A stretch of DNA of 64,000 bases from contig WFVD01000013.1 in assembly GCA_015491865.1 (NCBI GenBank), positions 124,001 through 188,000 on the forward strand, read 5' to 3'. This stretch comes from Gammaproteobacteria bacterium. Lineage in GTDB: Bacteria; Pseudomonadota; Gammaproteobacteria; SZUA-140. Below, piece by piece: positions 1-8,243 of the stretch (its first letter is position 1; each line of letters starts with the position of its first letter). A program made the translations under genes and the position numbers. The notes under the pieces are model-generated. The model saw only the letters and a list, made by a program, of their open reading frames with translations, was not told the origin of the DNA and searched no databases.

Positions 1-203
1 TCATCAAGTAAAGCCTGCGCTTTCAAATAGTCAACGTGGGATGGTGGAACGCTGGAAAGCACCTTCCGAGCCTGACCATATTGCTGTGCCGCAATCATCT
101 GATCGACCTTCTCAAGCATCTGAGAAGAGCGTGCAGTCATGTACGCACAACCCTGAACCAGGGTAATAACCATTATGATTACGACTAGTTTAACGCAACT
201 CAT
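1..203 (-). CDS. Small lipoprotein, 3' end beyond the window
   Basis: Only the first 67 codons lie in the window; the reading frame runs off the left edge. It starts MSCVKLVVIIMVITLVQGCA, a short basic-hydrophobic signal followed by a lipobox (LVQGC), so the mature protein should begin at Cys19 as a membrane-anchored lipoprotein. The visible mature part (MLEKVDQMIAAQQYGQARKVLSSVPP) is helical and resembles the start of a TPR-like protein. It lies 144 bases downstream of the adenylate cyclase gene on the same strand and could be co-transcribed with it. Function not recognised. Confidence 0.6.
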   Translation of the reverse strand, partial: MSCVKLVVIIMVITLVQGCAYMTARSSQMLEKVDQMIAAQQYGQARKVLSSVPPSHVDYLKAQALLD

Positions 204-347
204 CACGGTTTGGATTTAGCTCTCGGCGTTAGAATAATATTCAAATTGAGACCACTGCACGGTGCAGGTGCAAAAGAAGAGTGCGGTAATATTTTTATGA
301 TTGAGACAGAAAGCCTGCCACTACCCATAACAAAGAACAGGGCAATA

Positions 348-1817
348 TTAGCCATTTTTACTCGTGATTGTCCCGTGCAAAAGCCTCAGGTTACTATCGT
401 GTGCCAGTTGATGCGTCTCGTCAACCCCAGTCACATGATAGGTAACCACAGGCTCCGCCTTACCTTTTAGCCTGAATTTTTTGAAGCGAGAACAGATTAG
501 CCCCTGTGGTTTCAACTGCTGGTTCAGCGCCTCACTGATCAAAATCTCACCCGCACCGGCCACGGCAGCCAGTCGCGAAGCGGTGTTGACGACATCACCA
601 ACTACTGTATAGTCCATCCGCTCTGTCGTCCCCATATTACCAGCCAGCATCATGCCGCTATTAATCCCAATCCTGAACTGAACCTGGGTTAACCCCTGCT
701 GTTCTCGCTCTCGATTAAGTACCTTAATCAGCTCCTGAATCGTAATCGCACACAGAGCAGCCTGCAAACTGTGTTTAGGGTCATGCTCTGGCACGCCAAA
801 AACCAGCATGGCGCAGTCACCGATATATTTATCAACATGCCCACCATATCCGTGTGCAGCCTGTGCGATGATACTAAAATACTCATTCAATAAACTGTTT
901 ACCTCTTCTGGGTGCAGCTGCTCTGAGAGGCGGGTAAAGCCAACAATATCTGCGAACAGCACACTCGCCTCAACATGCTGCCCGCCCAGCTCAACCTGAT
1001 GCATATTGGAGAGCAGAGCCTTTGCAACATTCGGAGAGACATAGCGAGAAAAAGTCTGCTCTACTTTCTCTTTATGCAGCAACCCTTCGGTCATTTCATT
1101 CATCGAATGCATCAGAGAACCCAGTTCATCCTTGCGCTGCACATTGAGGCGGACGTGGTAATCTCCCGCCGTAATTGCGCGTCCCGCATTAATCAGCTGA
1201 TGGATTGGGCGCGTCAAACGCCGCCCCAGTATAAAGGAAGCGATAAAACCGAGCACGACCAGCAGCAGGGTTGCCCCAACGACAGCGCGAATTGTCTCCT
1301 GTTGCGCCTGCGCTCTTAAACGACGGTCAAAAGTGATGAGCGCATACCCGGCCGTCACATCCTTAAAGGCAATGGGTCTAAAAAAAGAGATCACCTTATC
1401 CTGCTCACCAGCAGCCGACGGAGTCTGCCACTCCAGTTTCACCACACGCCCCAGCGCAGCGGCCATACGGGTATCGCCCGGCACCACCCCTTTTTTTGCA
1501 ATCGCCACTCTGTTTTCATTATAAAGCGCGGCACCAAGAATGCTCTCTTCCACCGCCAGGTTATTCACAATAATTTCCAGACTAAGATGATCATTCGCCA
1601 ACAGCGGCTCTCGGGAAAACTCAGCCATCTGCCTTAGCAGGGTATTCCCGGACTCACTCGCCTGCTGTTCAAGAAGGTTGCTCTGATTATGCACAATAAA
1701 GAGGCCCAGCAGTGCCATGCCGCTGCTAATCAACAGCGTAAACACCAGTGCCAACTTATAAGCAATAGGGAAATAGGCTGGCAGAAGCGCTGACAGTTTA
1801 TGGCGAGGTTTTTTCAT
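348..1817 (-). CDS. Membrane-bound class III adenylate cyclase with HAMP domain
   Basis: The 489-residue protein should make cyclic AMP from ATP at the inner membrane. Order of parts: first membrane helix (about 18-41), a periplasmic sensor stretch of about 135 residues, second helix (about 177-200, rich in LLLVVLGF), a HAMP linker (RRLTRPIHQL onward) and a C-terminal class III cyclase domain. The catalytic set looks complete: metal-binding Asp in FADIVGFT and in KYIGD, the adjacent Lys expected for adenine recognition, and YTVVGDVVNTASRL with the transition-state Asn/Arg pair. The ligand of the sensor domain is unknown. The family contains guanylate cyclases too, but Lys/Asp at the base-recognition positions favour ATP. 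It is divergent from the gene at 2182. Confidence 0.85.
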   Translation of the reverse strand: MKKPRHKLSALLPAYFPIAYKLALVFTLLISSGMALLGLFIVHNQSNLLEQQASESGNTLLRQMAEFSREPLLANDHLSLEIIVNNLAVEESILGAALYNENRVAIAKKGVVPGDTRMAAALGRVVKLEWQTPSAAGEQDKVISFFRPIAFKDVTAGYALITFDRRLRAQAQQETIRAVVGATLLLVVLGFIASFILGRRLTRPIHQLINAGRAITAGDYHVRLNVQRKDELGSLMHSMNEMTEGLLHKEKVEQTFSRYVSPNVAKALLSNMHQVELGGQHVEASVLFADIVGFTRLSEQLHPEEVNSLLNEYFSIIAQAAHGYGGHVDKYIGDCAMLVFGVPEHDPKHSLQAALCAITIQELIKVLNREREQQGLTQVQFRIGINSGMMLAGNMGTTERMDYTVVGDVVNTASRLAAVAGAGEILISEALNQQLKPQGLICSRFKKFRLKGKAEPVVTYHVTGVDETHQLAHDSNLRLLHGTITSKNG

Positions 1818-2181
1818 TATTTACAGAGAGTGTCATAACACCCGATTGTGAATTCACTACTAATCATTGTATGCAGCTCGGCTCAACACTATTAATGCCG
1901 GGCTATCATTACATACCGACAACAATAACATGCGGTTATTATCTCTCTTTTATCTTGTCATGCCCTCGAAAGGTGCTGCTAGATCTTACCGGCAATGGTC
2001 ACTACAAACCAATCGATCGACCCATTTTATCAAACAAGATAACAGGATCTACCCATCATTCATCCATATATATGAGTCTCTATTGAAAATAACCACGCAC
2101 ATTCACAGCCTCTACCAATCACAATAGAAATGTGTTGTGATCATTAAACACCCACCACAGCCAGAACCAGGAGTGAAGCTC
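1818..2181. other. Divergent intergenic region without a recognised gene
   Basis: These 364 bases separate the adenylate cyclase from the small TIGR02647-type gene and must hold both promoters. The stretch is AT-richer than its flanks. I see no convincing paired -35/-10 elements, no tRNA and no strong hairpin. Short open frames here have no ribosome binding site and no protein-like composition. Confidence 0.4.
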
Positions 2182-2457
2182 ATGAACGATACAACTGATC
2201 TGCTAGATGAACTCAACATCCTGCTGCAGTTTAATCTGGAAACTACCCGAGCGGGAATCAAGATACACAAAACGGCCACCCCGGATGTGATTGCAGCGAC
2301 TGCCCGCCTGCACGAAAAAGGCCTTATTACTCAGATAGATGGCGGCTATTTAAGCGACCTCGGGCTGATTGCTGCGGAGCATGCACAGGCAGCACTCACC
2401 ATTCTCACCACTCACCACGAAGCATCATTAAAGCCTGCCAGCGGCCAAACGATATAG
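2182..2457 (+). CDS. TIGR02647 family small putative DNA-binding protein
   Basis: A 91-residue protein. The start chosen is the ATG at 2182, preceded by AGGAG at 8-base spacing; an upstream in-frame GTG at 2137 has no such site. Residues about 12-80 (FNLETTRAGIKIHKTATP, ARLHEKGLITQIDGGYLSDLG, AAEHAQAAL) match what I remember of TIGR02647, a compact family in gammaproteobacteria described as possible DNA-binding, with winged-helix character. The last 15 or so residues are an extra tail. It lies 87 bases before two GAF-domain genes on the same strand. Exact role unknown. Confidence 0.7.
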   Translation: MNDTTDLLDELNILLQFNLETTRAGIKIHKTATPDVIAATARLHEKGLITQIDGGYLSDLGLIAAEHAQAALTILTTHHEASLKPASGQTI

Positions 2458-2544
2458 TATCTGACGCATTCAACACCACCCATGCGTTTCGTGGCCACTG
2501 CCACACCAGCCGCTGCTGAGCTGATAACAGATAAGGATGAAACG

Positions 2545-3156
2545 ATGGAAATTGAAGCGCTGACCAGAAAGCTTCATGAACTAAAAGAGAAACAGAAACA
2601 GATTGAAACGGCATGGCGCAAGACTGGCAATCGTGAATTTCTTGAATTTATGGTCGAGCTGCTGCCCAGGGCACTTCAGGCAGAACGTTGCAGCATCTTC
2701 ATCAATAATCCAGAAGATAACAACGTCTGGATTCAATGCGGTACCGGTCTGCAGGAGAAGCAGATCTCTGTCCCCAAAGATAGTTCTATTGTCGGCAAGG
2801 TTATCGCCAGCGGAGAAATTATCATCGAAAATAATCTGGCAAATCAGGTGGGAGCACACGACACCATAGCGTTCAAGACCGGCTTCACGGCTAAAAGTAC
2901 AATCTGTGTCCCCGTGGTGGGTAAGAAGAGCCAACAGGTCTCAGGGGCGATCCAGGTGCTGAATAAACTCAATTCTGAATCTGCATTTTCACAGACAGAT
3001 GTTGATGTGGTAATAAAACTGGCTCACCACCTACAGGTCAATATTGAAAACATCTGCCAGCGGCAGGAGATGGCCAACATCGCCGACGAGATTGGTAAAA
3101 AGGTAGCGCTAATCGAAGCCAAACTGCAGAGTCTGACACGCTCGACACCACCCTGA
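2545..3156 (+). CDS. GAF-domain protein, first of a tandem pair
   Basis: A 203-residue soluble protein: an N-terminal amphipathic helix (about 1-35, charged, coiled-coil-like) followed by one GAF domain (about 40-180; hallmarks AERCSIFI, VWIQCGTG, SIVGKVIASGE, ICVPVV, GAIQVLNK) and a C-terminal helix. The ATG at 2545 has AAGGA upstream; the in-frame ATG at 2482 would add 21 unremarkable residues and lacks a site. No enzymatic output domain is present, so it is probably a ligand-sensing or dimerising regulator that works with partners. It is followed 23 bases later by a paralog of the same architecture. Confidence 0.75.
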   Translation: MEIEALTRKLHELKEKQKQIETAWRKTGNREFLEFMVELLPRALQAERCSIFINNPEDNNVWIQCGTGLQEKQISVPKDSSIVGKVIASGEIIIENNLANQVGAHDTIAFKTGFTAKSTICVPVVGKKSQQVSGAIQVLNKLNSESAFSQTDVDVVIKLAHHLQVNIENICQRQEMANIADEIGKKVALIEAKLQSLTRSTPP

Positions 3157-3179
3157 AATTACCTCCCCCTTACCACCAC

Positions 3180-3785
3180 ATGGAGATCGCAAAACTCATC
3201 ATTAAACTCAGCCAGCTCAAAACGGAGCAGGCACGCCTTGATGAGCGCTGGCAAAAAACCGGTAACCGCGCATTTCTTGAGTTTATGATAGAGCTGCTGC
3301 CGATGGCGTTAGCCGCGGAACGTTGCAGTATCTTTATTAGTAATCCAGACAATGACAGCGTCTGGATTCAATGTGGAACCGGTATCAAGGAGAAACAGAT
3401 CACGGTACCCGGCAAAGATTCAATCGTTGGCAAAGTAATCGCCAGCGGTAAAAAGGTGATCGATAACAATCTTAAAAAGCGCATCGGTATTCACGACCTC
3501 ATTGCACTCAAGACTGGCTATACAGCACACAATGTCCTCTGCGTGCCCGTACTGGACAGGCAGCAGCGCGTTGTTGCCGGGGCCATTCAACTGCTCAATA
3601 AGTGCTCCGCTAAGGAGGGCTTTACCGAAAAGGACTGTTTGCTCGTTGAGAAACTGGCCCACCACATGCACACCAATATCGGCAATCTGTTTTTAAGCCA
3701 GGAACTGGCCCATGTCACCCTTGAGATCGGGGAAAAAATTGAGCTGATCGAAGATAACCTGCTAAAACAGGGCATCGCGCTTTAA
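3180..3785 (+). CDS. GAF-domain protein, second of a tandem pair
   Basis: A 201-residue protein collinear with the preceding gene, roughly half identical to it by eye over the GAF core (AERCSIFISNP, VWIQCGTGI, DSIVGKVIASG, GAIQLLNK, LAHHM), with the same N-terminal helix containing KTGNRAFLEFMIELLP. The two are clearly a tandem duplication. No Shine-Dalgarno sequence is obvious before the ATG, suggesting translational coupling to the upstream copy. A stand-alone pair of nearly equal length suggests a heterodimer or two paralogous sensors with different ligands; this is inference. Ligand unknown. Confidence 0.75.
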   Translation: MEIAKLIIKLSQLKTEQARLDERWQKTGNRAFLEFMIELLPMALAAERCSIFISNPDNDSVWIQCGTGIKEKQITVPGKDSIVGKVIASGKKVIDNNLKKRIGIHDLIALKTGYTAHNVLCVPVLDRQQRVVAGAIQLLNKCSAKEGFTEKDCLLVEKLAHHMHTNIGNLFLSQELAHVTLEIGEKIELIEDNLLKQGIAL

Positions 3786-4024
3786 GAGCCCTCTTATTGA
3801 TAAAACAGTCCCGACCCCACACACTACCACTCATCTAACCAGCGATGATTTCTGCGCTAAAGATTTGTATACTAAGCAAACTTTTTGCCACGCCGATAAG
3901 CATTCACAGGTATCACCTGATCAATCCTGATCGTGTGCGGATAACCAGGTAGCGAATAACACAACACAGGCCATGTGCTGCCCGTTAGCAGGCAACTGCC
4001 AGGCGCCATCGCCGGAGGAACAGA

Positions 4025-5212
4025 ATGAAGGCCAAAGACCGCCGACTGCAAGAGCTGCGTGACACCATTACCGAACTTTCGCCCACTGATGCGTATGAAC
4101 TACAGCAAAACGGTGCCATCTTGATCGACGTACGCGATAACGATGAAGTGGCGCAGGGCAGCCCGATCGGTGCGCTACGCCTTGGGCGCAGTTTCCTGGA
4201 ACTCAAGATTGAAGAGCAGATCCCGGACACAGACCAGACCCTGTTGGTTATGTGTGCTGGCGGCATGCGCTCGCTCTTCGCTGCCGACGGCCTGCAACGC
4301 ATGGGCTACAGCGATGTGCGCTCTGTTGCTGGTGGCTTCAGCCGCTGGAAGACAGAGGCGCAACCCTTCGAAGTGCCACGCATGCTGGATGCCACTGCGC
4401 GCGAACGTTATGCCCGCCACCTCTCCATGCCCGATGTCGGTGAAAAAGGGCAACTTAAATTGATGGATAGCAAAGTACTGCTGATTGGTGCCGGTGGCCT
4501 CGGTTCACCGAGTGCCTATTACCTCGCCGCAGCGGGTGTTGGCACACTGGGTATCATTGACGACGATGTAGTTGACCGCAGCAACCTGCAACGCCAGATC
4601 TTGCACACCGAAGCGCGCATCGGCATGCCCAAAGTGGAGTCGGCACGCATCGCACTTGAGGAACTAAACCCTGATGTAACGATTGTCGCGCACCAGACCC
4701 GCATCGACAGCAGCAACGTGGAAGCGCTGTTTTCTGATTATGATGTCATCGTCGACGGCTCAGATAACCTGCCAACCCGCTACCTGATCAACGACGCCTG
4801 CGTAAAGCTGAAAAAGCCCAACGTCCACGCCGCCGTCTACCGCTTTGAGGGGCAGATCACCGTCTTCTGGCCCGACCACCAGGGTGATGTGCGCGGCTCC
4901 TGCTACCGCTGCATGTTCCCCGAACCACCACCACCAGAACTCGCACCATCATGCGCCGAAGCGGGTGTTCTGGGTGTGATGCCGGGCATCTTCGGGCTGC
5001 TACAGGCGGTCGAAACCATCAAGATTCTGCTAGGGATTGGCACCCCACTGGTGGGGCGTATGCTACATTACGATGCGCTCAGTGGTGAGTTTATGGAGAT
5101 GCGTGCCAGGGCGAATCCAGACTGCCGCCACTGCAGCGACGGTGCTACATTCCCCGGCTATGAAGACTACGCCCAGGTCTGTTCATCATCACCGCCAGCG
5201 GCTGGTAAATAG
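4025..5212 (+). CDS. moeB: Rhodanese-MoeB fusion: E1-like adenylyltransferase/sulfurtransferase
   Basis: The protein (395 residues) should adenylate the C-terminal Gly of a ubiquitin-like sulfur carrier (MoaD, perhaps ThiS) and pass sulfur to it. The N-terminal rhodanese domain (about 15-115) has its active-site Cys77 in CAGGMRS. The E1-like domain (about 122-380) has the nucleotide loop GAGGLGS (155-161), the Arg of NLQRQ, an acceptor-type Cys310 in PSCAEAG, and a zinc site CYRC (293/296) with CRHC (367/370). The start has GGAGG six bases upstream. Escherichia coli MoeB lacks a rhodanese and actinobacterial MoeZ carries it C-terminally; an N-terminal rhodanese is found in some proteobacterial relatives. 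The gene stands alone, convergent with the YceI gene. Confidence 0.85.
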   Translation: MKAKDRRLQELRDTITELSPTDAYELQQNGAILIDVRDNDEVAQGSPIGALRLGRSFLELKIEEQIPDTDQTLLVMCAGGMRSLFAADGLQRMGYSDVRSVAGGFSRWKTEAQPFEVPRMLDATARERYARHLSMPDVGEKGQLKLMDSKVLLIGAGGLGSPSAYYLAAAGVGTLGIIDDDVVDRSNLQRQILHTEARIGMPKVESARIALEELNPDVTIVAHQTRIDSSNVEALFSDYDVIVDGSDNLPTRYLINDACVKLKKPNVHAAVYRFEGQITVFWPDHQGDVRGSCYRCMFPEPPPPELAPSCAEAGVLGVMPGIFGLLQAVETIKILLGIGTPLVGRMLHYDALSGEFMEMRARANPDCRHCSDGATFPGYEDYAQVCSSSPPAAGK

Positions 5213-5214
5213 CA

Positions 5215-5252
5215 GTCGCCGACACCACCCCATTGAGCGGTGGTGCGGCGAC
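5215..5252. terminator. Strong hairpin between convergent genes
   Basis: Arms GTCGCCG (5215-5221) plus CACCACC (5223-5229) pair with GGTGGTG (5239-5245) plus CGGCGAC (5246-5252), with one bulged A and a 9-base loop. It begins just after the moeB stop and ends just before the yceI-like stop on the other strand, so it could serve both. There is no clear U-tract, so intrinsic termination is not certain. Confidence 0.5.
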
Positions 5253-5256
5253 TTAA

Positions 5257-5844
5257 TCACTGCTCGTCTCTAATCGCCTCCACCCCAAACGACAGCGCCA
5301 TCTCATCGCCAATGGCAGGCAAGGCGTAACTCATATCAAAATCGGAGCGTTTAATACTGGCAGTGGCATCAAAACCGCACACATACTTCTTCTTTTTAGG
5401 GTCCATCGGATGGATGCCACAGTTGATACTCGCCACCTCCAATACCACCGGGCGAGTGACCCCTTTGATCGTTAACTCACCCTGTACCGTTGCCATCCTG
5501 CCATCGTGATGAAACGCTATCCTGTTCGATTGATAGGTGATCTCTGGAAACTCGACCACATTCAGAAAATCCGGCGAGCGCAGGTGGTCATCACGTTTTT
5601 GCATACCGGTATAGACTGAAGCGGCATCAATCACAATATCAACAGAACCTTTACCCCCTTTCAGATCCATCGAAAGCTTGCCGCTGGTTTTGCCAAAGTG
5701 ACCCTGCAGGGTAGAGAAACCGAGGTGGTTAATCTTAAAATGAGGATAAGTGTGGTATGGGTCAATCGTAAAATGCTCTTCGGCGGCGGATGCCACCATC
5801 GGTACTGCCAACATCAATAAAGCGGCCAGACTCAATCTTTTCAT
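5257..5844 (-). CDS. YceI-family periplasmic lipid-binding-like protein
   Basis: A 195-residue secreted protein with signal peptide MKRLSLAALLMLAVPMVASA, cleaved after about residue 20. The mature part is a YceI-type lipocalin-like beta barrel that binds long hydrophobic (isoprenoid) chains in characterised members. Typical motifs are FTIDPYHTYPHFKINHLGFS at the N-terminus, FGKTSGKLSMD, DDHLRSPDFLNVVEFPEITYQS, and GELTIKGVTRPVVLEV. The start has AAGGAG eight bases upstream. It is monocistronic here. Natural ligand unknown. Confidence 0.85.
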   Translation of the reverse strand: MKRLSLAALLMLAVPMVASAAEEHFTIDPYHTYPHFKINHLGFSTLQGHFGKTSGKLSMDLKGGKGSVDIVIDAASVYTGMQKRDDHLRSPDFLNVVEFPEITYQSNRIAFHHDGRMATVQGELTIKGVTRPVVLEVASINCGIHPMDPKKKKYVCGFDATASIKRSDFDMSYALPAIGDEMALSFGVEAIRDEQ

Positions 5845-5891
5845 CGTTACGACTCCTTCGTCAGGTTGATAAAACTAACATCTGTTTAAGG

Positions 5892-5917
5892 GTCATTGCG
5901 GGGAGCGAAGCAATGAC
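5892..5917. repeat. Small REP-like palindrome
   Basis: GTCATTGC (5892-5899) and GCAATGAC (5910-5917) form a perfect 8-bp inverted repeat around GGGGAGCGAA. This GTCATTGC...AGCGAAGCAAT signature resembles short dispersed palindromic repeats seen in many proteobacterial genomes. I see only this one copy in the window, so dispersal is inferred from memory of the motif. Confidence 0.4.
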
Positions 5918-5976
5918 ATGCTGGGCATTCAAATAGAGACCCCGTGCCTCTATCTTTATAACTAACAGCTTATCGA

Positions 5977-6804
5977 TTAAAAAAGCGGATCGCCACTCTC
6001 AAGCCAGGCGAGATAGATCGCACCACCCGCGACAGGGGTTAAACAAAAGAGCAATAACACAACCTTCAACCACTGTGGGCGCTCTTCCGGCAGCGGCACG
6101 CGCGCCACCAGCGGGATCGTCGCAAGAATCAGCAGCGTATACCACGGCAACTTCGCATAAACCTGAGCCGCCACACCGAGCAGACCGCATAGCAGCGCAA
6201 TCGGCACCACCAGCAAAGCGCCCGCATTCAGCCGCGATGAAAACAGCCCTGCCAGCAGGTAAGCGGCCATCGCCGCCGCTATCGCAGAAGCGAGCTGCCC
6301 CAGCAGTGCAGAGGCGCCCAGCAATGCTGAAATGCCAGTGCCGCCCGCCAGTGCCAGCAACCCCGTCATCGCACGATCGCTTTTATCACGCAGCGTAATA
6401 AAAGAGGTCAACAGCCAGCCAACGTAACTGCCACCGGCCACTACCATCAACCATGTCTGCCACTCGTCACTCCTGCGCATCAGCACCGGCCACACAACCC
6501 ACACCAGCGCACTAAAACCAGCCGCAAAAAACAACAGCAGCAACCAACGCGGCGCCTTCCGATAGAGATCAAACACCATCCCAACCGCAAGCGCTGCCAG
6601 CCCGAGTATTAAAATCTTACGGGTACTGGTAAGGGGGGAAAACCTGAGATCAGTCACTAACCATGCGGCGAGATAAAAACCGGCCATTACCGAAATGCCC
6701 GCCCAGAATCCGACGGTGCGATAGAGCACCAGCCCCAGCAACAGCGACACCATAAAGGGTGCAATGGCACTCTGAAACAGCGGGTTTAAAAGTAGTTCGT
6801 TCAC
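5977..6804 (-). CDS. Integral membrane protein of unknown function
   Basis: A 275-residue, very hydrophobic protein with about eight predicted membrane helices (for example IAPFMVSLLLGLVLYRTV, ILILGLAALAVGMVFDLY, LLLLFFAAGFSALVWVVWPV, LLVVPIALLCGLLGVAA, LKVVLLLFCLTPVAGGAIYLAW). No catalytic motif or named domain recognised. It starts at GTG 6804. It is 129 bases downstream of the PlsC-type gene on the same strand and may be the last gene of the glyQ-glyS-gmhB-plsC transcription unit, though the gap could hold its own promoter. Confidence 0.6.
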   Translation of the reverse strand: MNELLLNPLFQSAIAPFMVSLLLGLVLYRTVGFWAGISVMAGFYLAAWLVTDLRFSPLTSTRKILILGLAALAVGMVFDLYRKAPRWLLLLFFAAGFSALVWVVWPVLMRRSDEWQTWLMVVAGGSYVGWLLTSFITLRDKSDRAMTGLLALAGGTGISALLGASALLGQLASAIAAAMAAYLLAGLFSSRLNAGALLVVPIALLCGLLGVAAQVYAKLPWYTLLILATIPLVARVPLPEERPQWLKVVLLLFCLTPVAGGAIYLAWLESGDPLF

Positions 6805-6933
6805 CGCTTAAGAGTGTAACGGGTTGGTTTTATTAGGCAACTATCTTTTGAAGAGGCGGCCGGCGAATGCTCACTATACTGCGGGCTCAGATAAAGTATA
6901 AGCCTGCCTGTTCTGAAACTGGGAAAAGGCATC

Positions 6934-7647
6934 TTAGCCCTTAAAGGTAATCTCCGCCATCTGCCCTTCAATCCAGGCCTCAACCTCGCTGTTAATCTCA
7001 CTCGCACTTTTACCACGGCTTTCAATCACCGGGCCGATGCGCACCTGTATCGTTCCCGGGCGCTTAATGAACTGTCGGCGCGGCCAGAATTCCCCCGCAT
7101 TATGTGCCATCGGCACGACAGGGTAACCACTGCTTGCGGCAAGCAGCGCCCCGCCCAGTGCATAACGCCCTTTTTCACCCGGTGGGATACGCGTCCCTTC
7201 GGGAAAAATCACCACCCAGCGACCCTTCTTCAGCCGCTCAGTACCCTGCTCAATCAACTGCTGGCGCGCCCTGCCGCGCGCTTTGCGGTCAATCGCAATC
7301 GGCTCCAGCATCGCCAGCCCCCAACCAAAAAAGGGCACCTTTAGCAGTTCACGTTTCATCACCCACACCTGCGGAGGGAAGATCACCTGAAGTGCCAATG
7401 TCTCCCAGGTCGACTGGTGCTTCGACATCACGATCGCATTGCCCTCTGGAATATTTTCGCACCCCTCAATCTGGTAACGCACCCCACAGGTCACGCGCAA
7501 CCACCACAGATTCAGCCGCGCCCACTGAGATAGAAAGCCGTAACGAACAGAAAATGGGAATGGCGCGGTAAACAGGCATAGAATCGCAAACACCACGATC
7601 GTAACCCACATACCAACAGCAAATAACAGCGATCTTGCAAACAGCAC
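6934..7647 (-). CDS. PlsC-type 1-acylglycerol-3-phosphate acyltransferase
   Basis: It should acylate lysophosphatidic acid to phosphatidic acid at the inner membrane. An N-terminal membrane helix is followed by the acyltransferase fold: catalytic His in MSKHQSTWETL (H-x4-E form, usual in proteobacterial homologs), FPEGTR for phosphate binding, and the PVVPMAHNAG block. The likely start is GTG at 7647, preceded by GAGGTG nine bases upstream (237 residues). A TTG at 7662 overlapping the gmhB stop is open in frame but poorly placed. Gene order gmhB-plsC after glyS is common in gammaproteobacteria. Whether it is the housekeeping PlsC or a paralog cannot be told here. Confidence 0.8.
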   Translation of the reverse strand: MLFARSLLFAVGMWVTIVVFAILCLFTAPFPFSVRYGFLSQWARLNLWWLRVTCGVRYQIEGCENIPEGNAIVMSKHQSTWETLALQVIFPPQVWVMKRELLKVPFFGWGLAMLEPIAIDRKARGRARQQLIEQGTERLKKGRWVVIFPEGTRIPPGEKGRYALGGALLAASSGYPVVPMAHNAGEFWPRRQFIKRPGTIQVRIGPVIESRGKSASEINSEVEAWIEGQMAEITFKG

Positions 7648-7658
7648 CTGATTACACC

Positions 7659-8234
7659 TCAACTTTCACTTGATTCATCGATCTCTAATGATTCGCTTAA
7701 CAACCCATCCACTGCCGCAGCGAGATCATCAAACAGCTCCACCGCTTCAGCAAGCGGGCTTTCGGCCAGCTGCTTTTCCGTTAACACCCCCTTACCACTC
7801 CTCACCAGGATGGCACGCGCACCCACCGCCTGTGCGGCCTGCAGATCACGCAGCGAGTCGCCAATCGCGGGGAGACCATTTAACTTCGTCTGTAGACGCC
7901 TTTCAATATCCCGGAACATACCGGGCTTCGGCTTGCGACATTCACAACCATCATCCGGCCCGTGCGGGCAGAAAAAGATCGCATCGATGCGCCCGCCAGC
8001 AAGGCTCACCTCACGCTGCATCTTTTCATGAATGCGATTAAGTACACCGAGATCAAAATATCCGCGCGCCACGCCCGACTGATTGGTGGCGACCACAACC
8101 TGATAACGCGCCTGGGTCAGCCGTGCAATCGCCTCTGCGCTACCAGGCAACAGCTGCCACTCTTCGGGGGATTTAATAAAATCATCCGAGTCTCTATTAA
8201 TGACACCATCACGATCGAGCACTATCAGCTTCAT
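7659..8234 (-). CDS. gmhB: D-glycero-beta-D-manno-heptose 1,7-bisphosphate 7-phosphatase
   Basis: A HAD-superfamily phosphatase of 191 residues that removes the C7 phosphate from heptose bisphosphate in ADP-heptose synthesis for the LPS inner core. Visible motifs: the nucleophile block LDRDGVIN at the N-terminus, VVVATNQSGVARG, the structural zinc loop CPHGPDDGCECRKP, and GDSLRDLQAA as the acidic motif. It works between the two halves of HldE (39267-40718) and before HldD (38308-39255), both in this window. It sits 9 bases after glyS. The C-terminal 20 residues are an acidic Ser-rich tail. Confidence 0.93.
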   Translation of the reverse strand: MKLIVLDRDGVINRDSDDFIKSPEEWQLLPGSAEAIARLTQARYQVVVATNQSGVARGYFDLGVLNRIHEKMQREVSLAGGRIDAIFFCPHGPDDGCECRKPKPGMFRDIERRLQTKLNGLPAIGDSLRDLQAAQAVGARAILVRSGKGVLTEKQLAESPLAEAVELFDDLAAAVDGLLSESLEIDESSES

Positions 8235-8243
8235 AATAAATCG

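Noticed and set aside
210-470. 86-codon open frame on the plus strand
   Set aside because: Opposite the end of adenylate cyclase; composition and lack of start signals indicate a shadow frame.
1867-2127. Plus-strand frames of about 70-86 codons upstream of the TIGR02647-type gene
   Set aside because: No ribosome site, no recognisable domain, and the sequence lies in a divergent promoter region.
2482-2544. Upstream start for the first GAF gene
   Set aside because: Lacks a ribosome site, and the internal ATG at 2545 has AAGGA and matches the start of the paralog.
3973-4062. Small Cys-rich reading frame (29 codons, starting MCCPLAGNCQ) overlapping the moeB start
   Set aside because: No ribosome site of its own, overlaps the strong moeB Shine-Dalgarno sequence and start, and shows no sign of selection.
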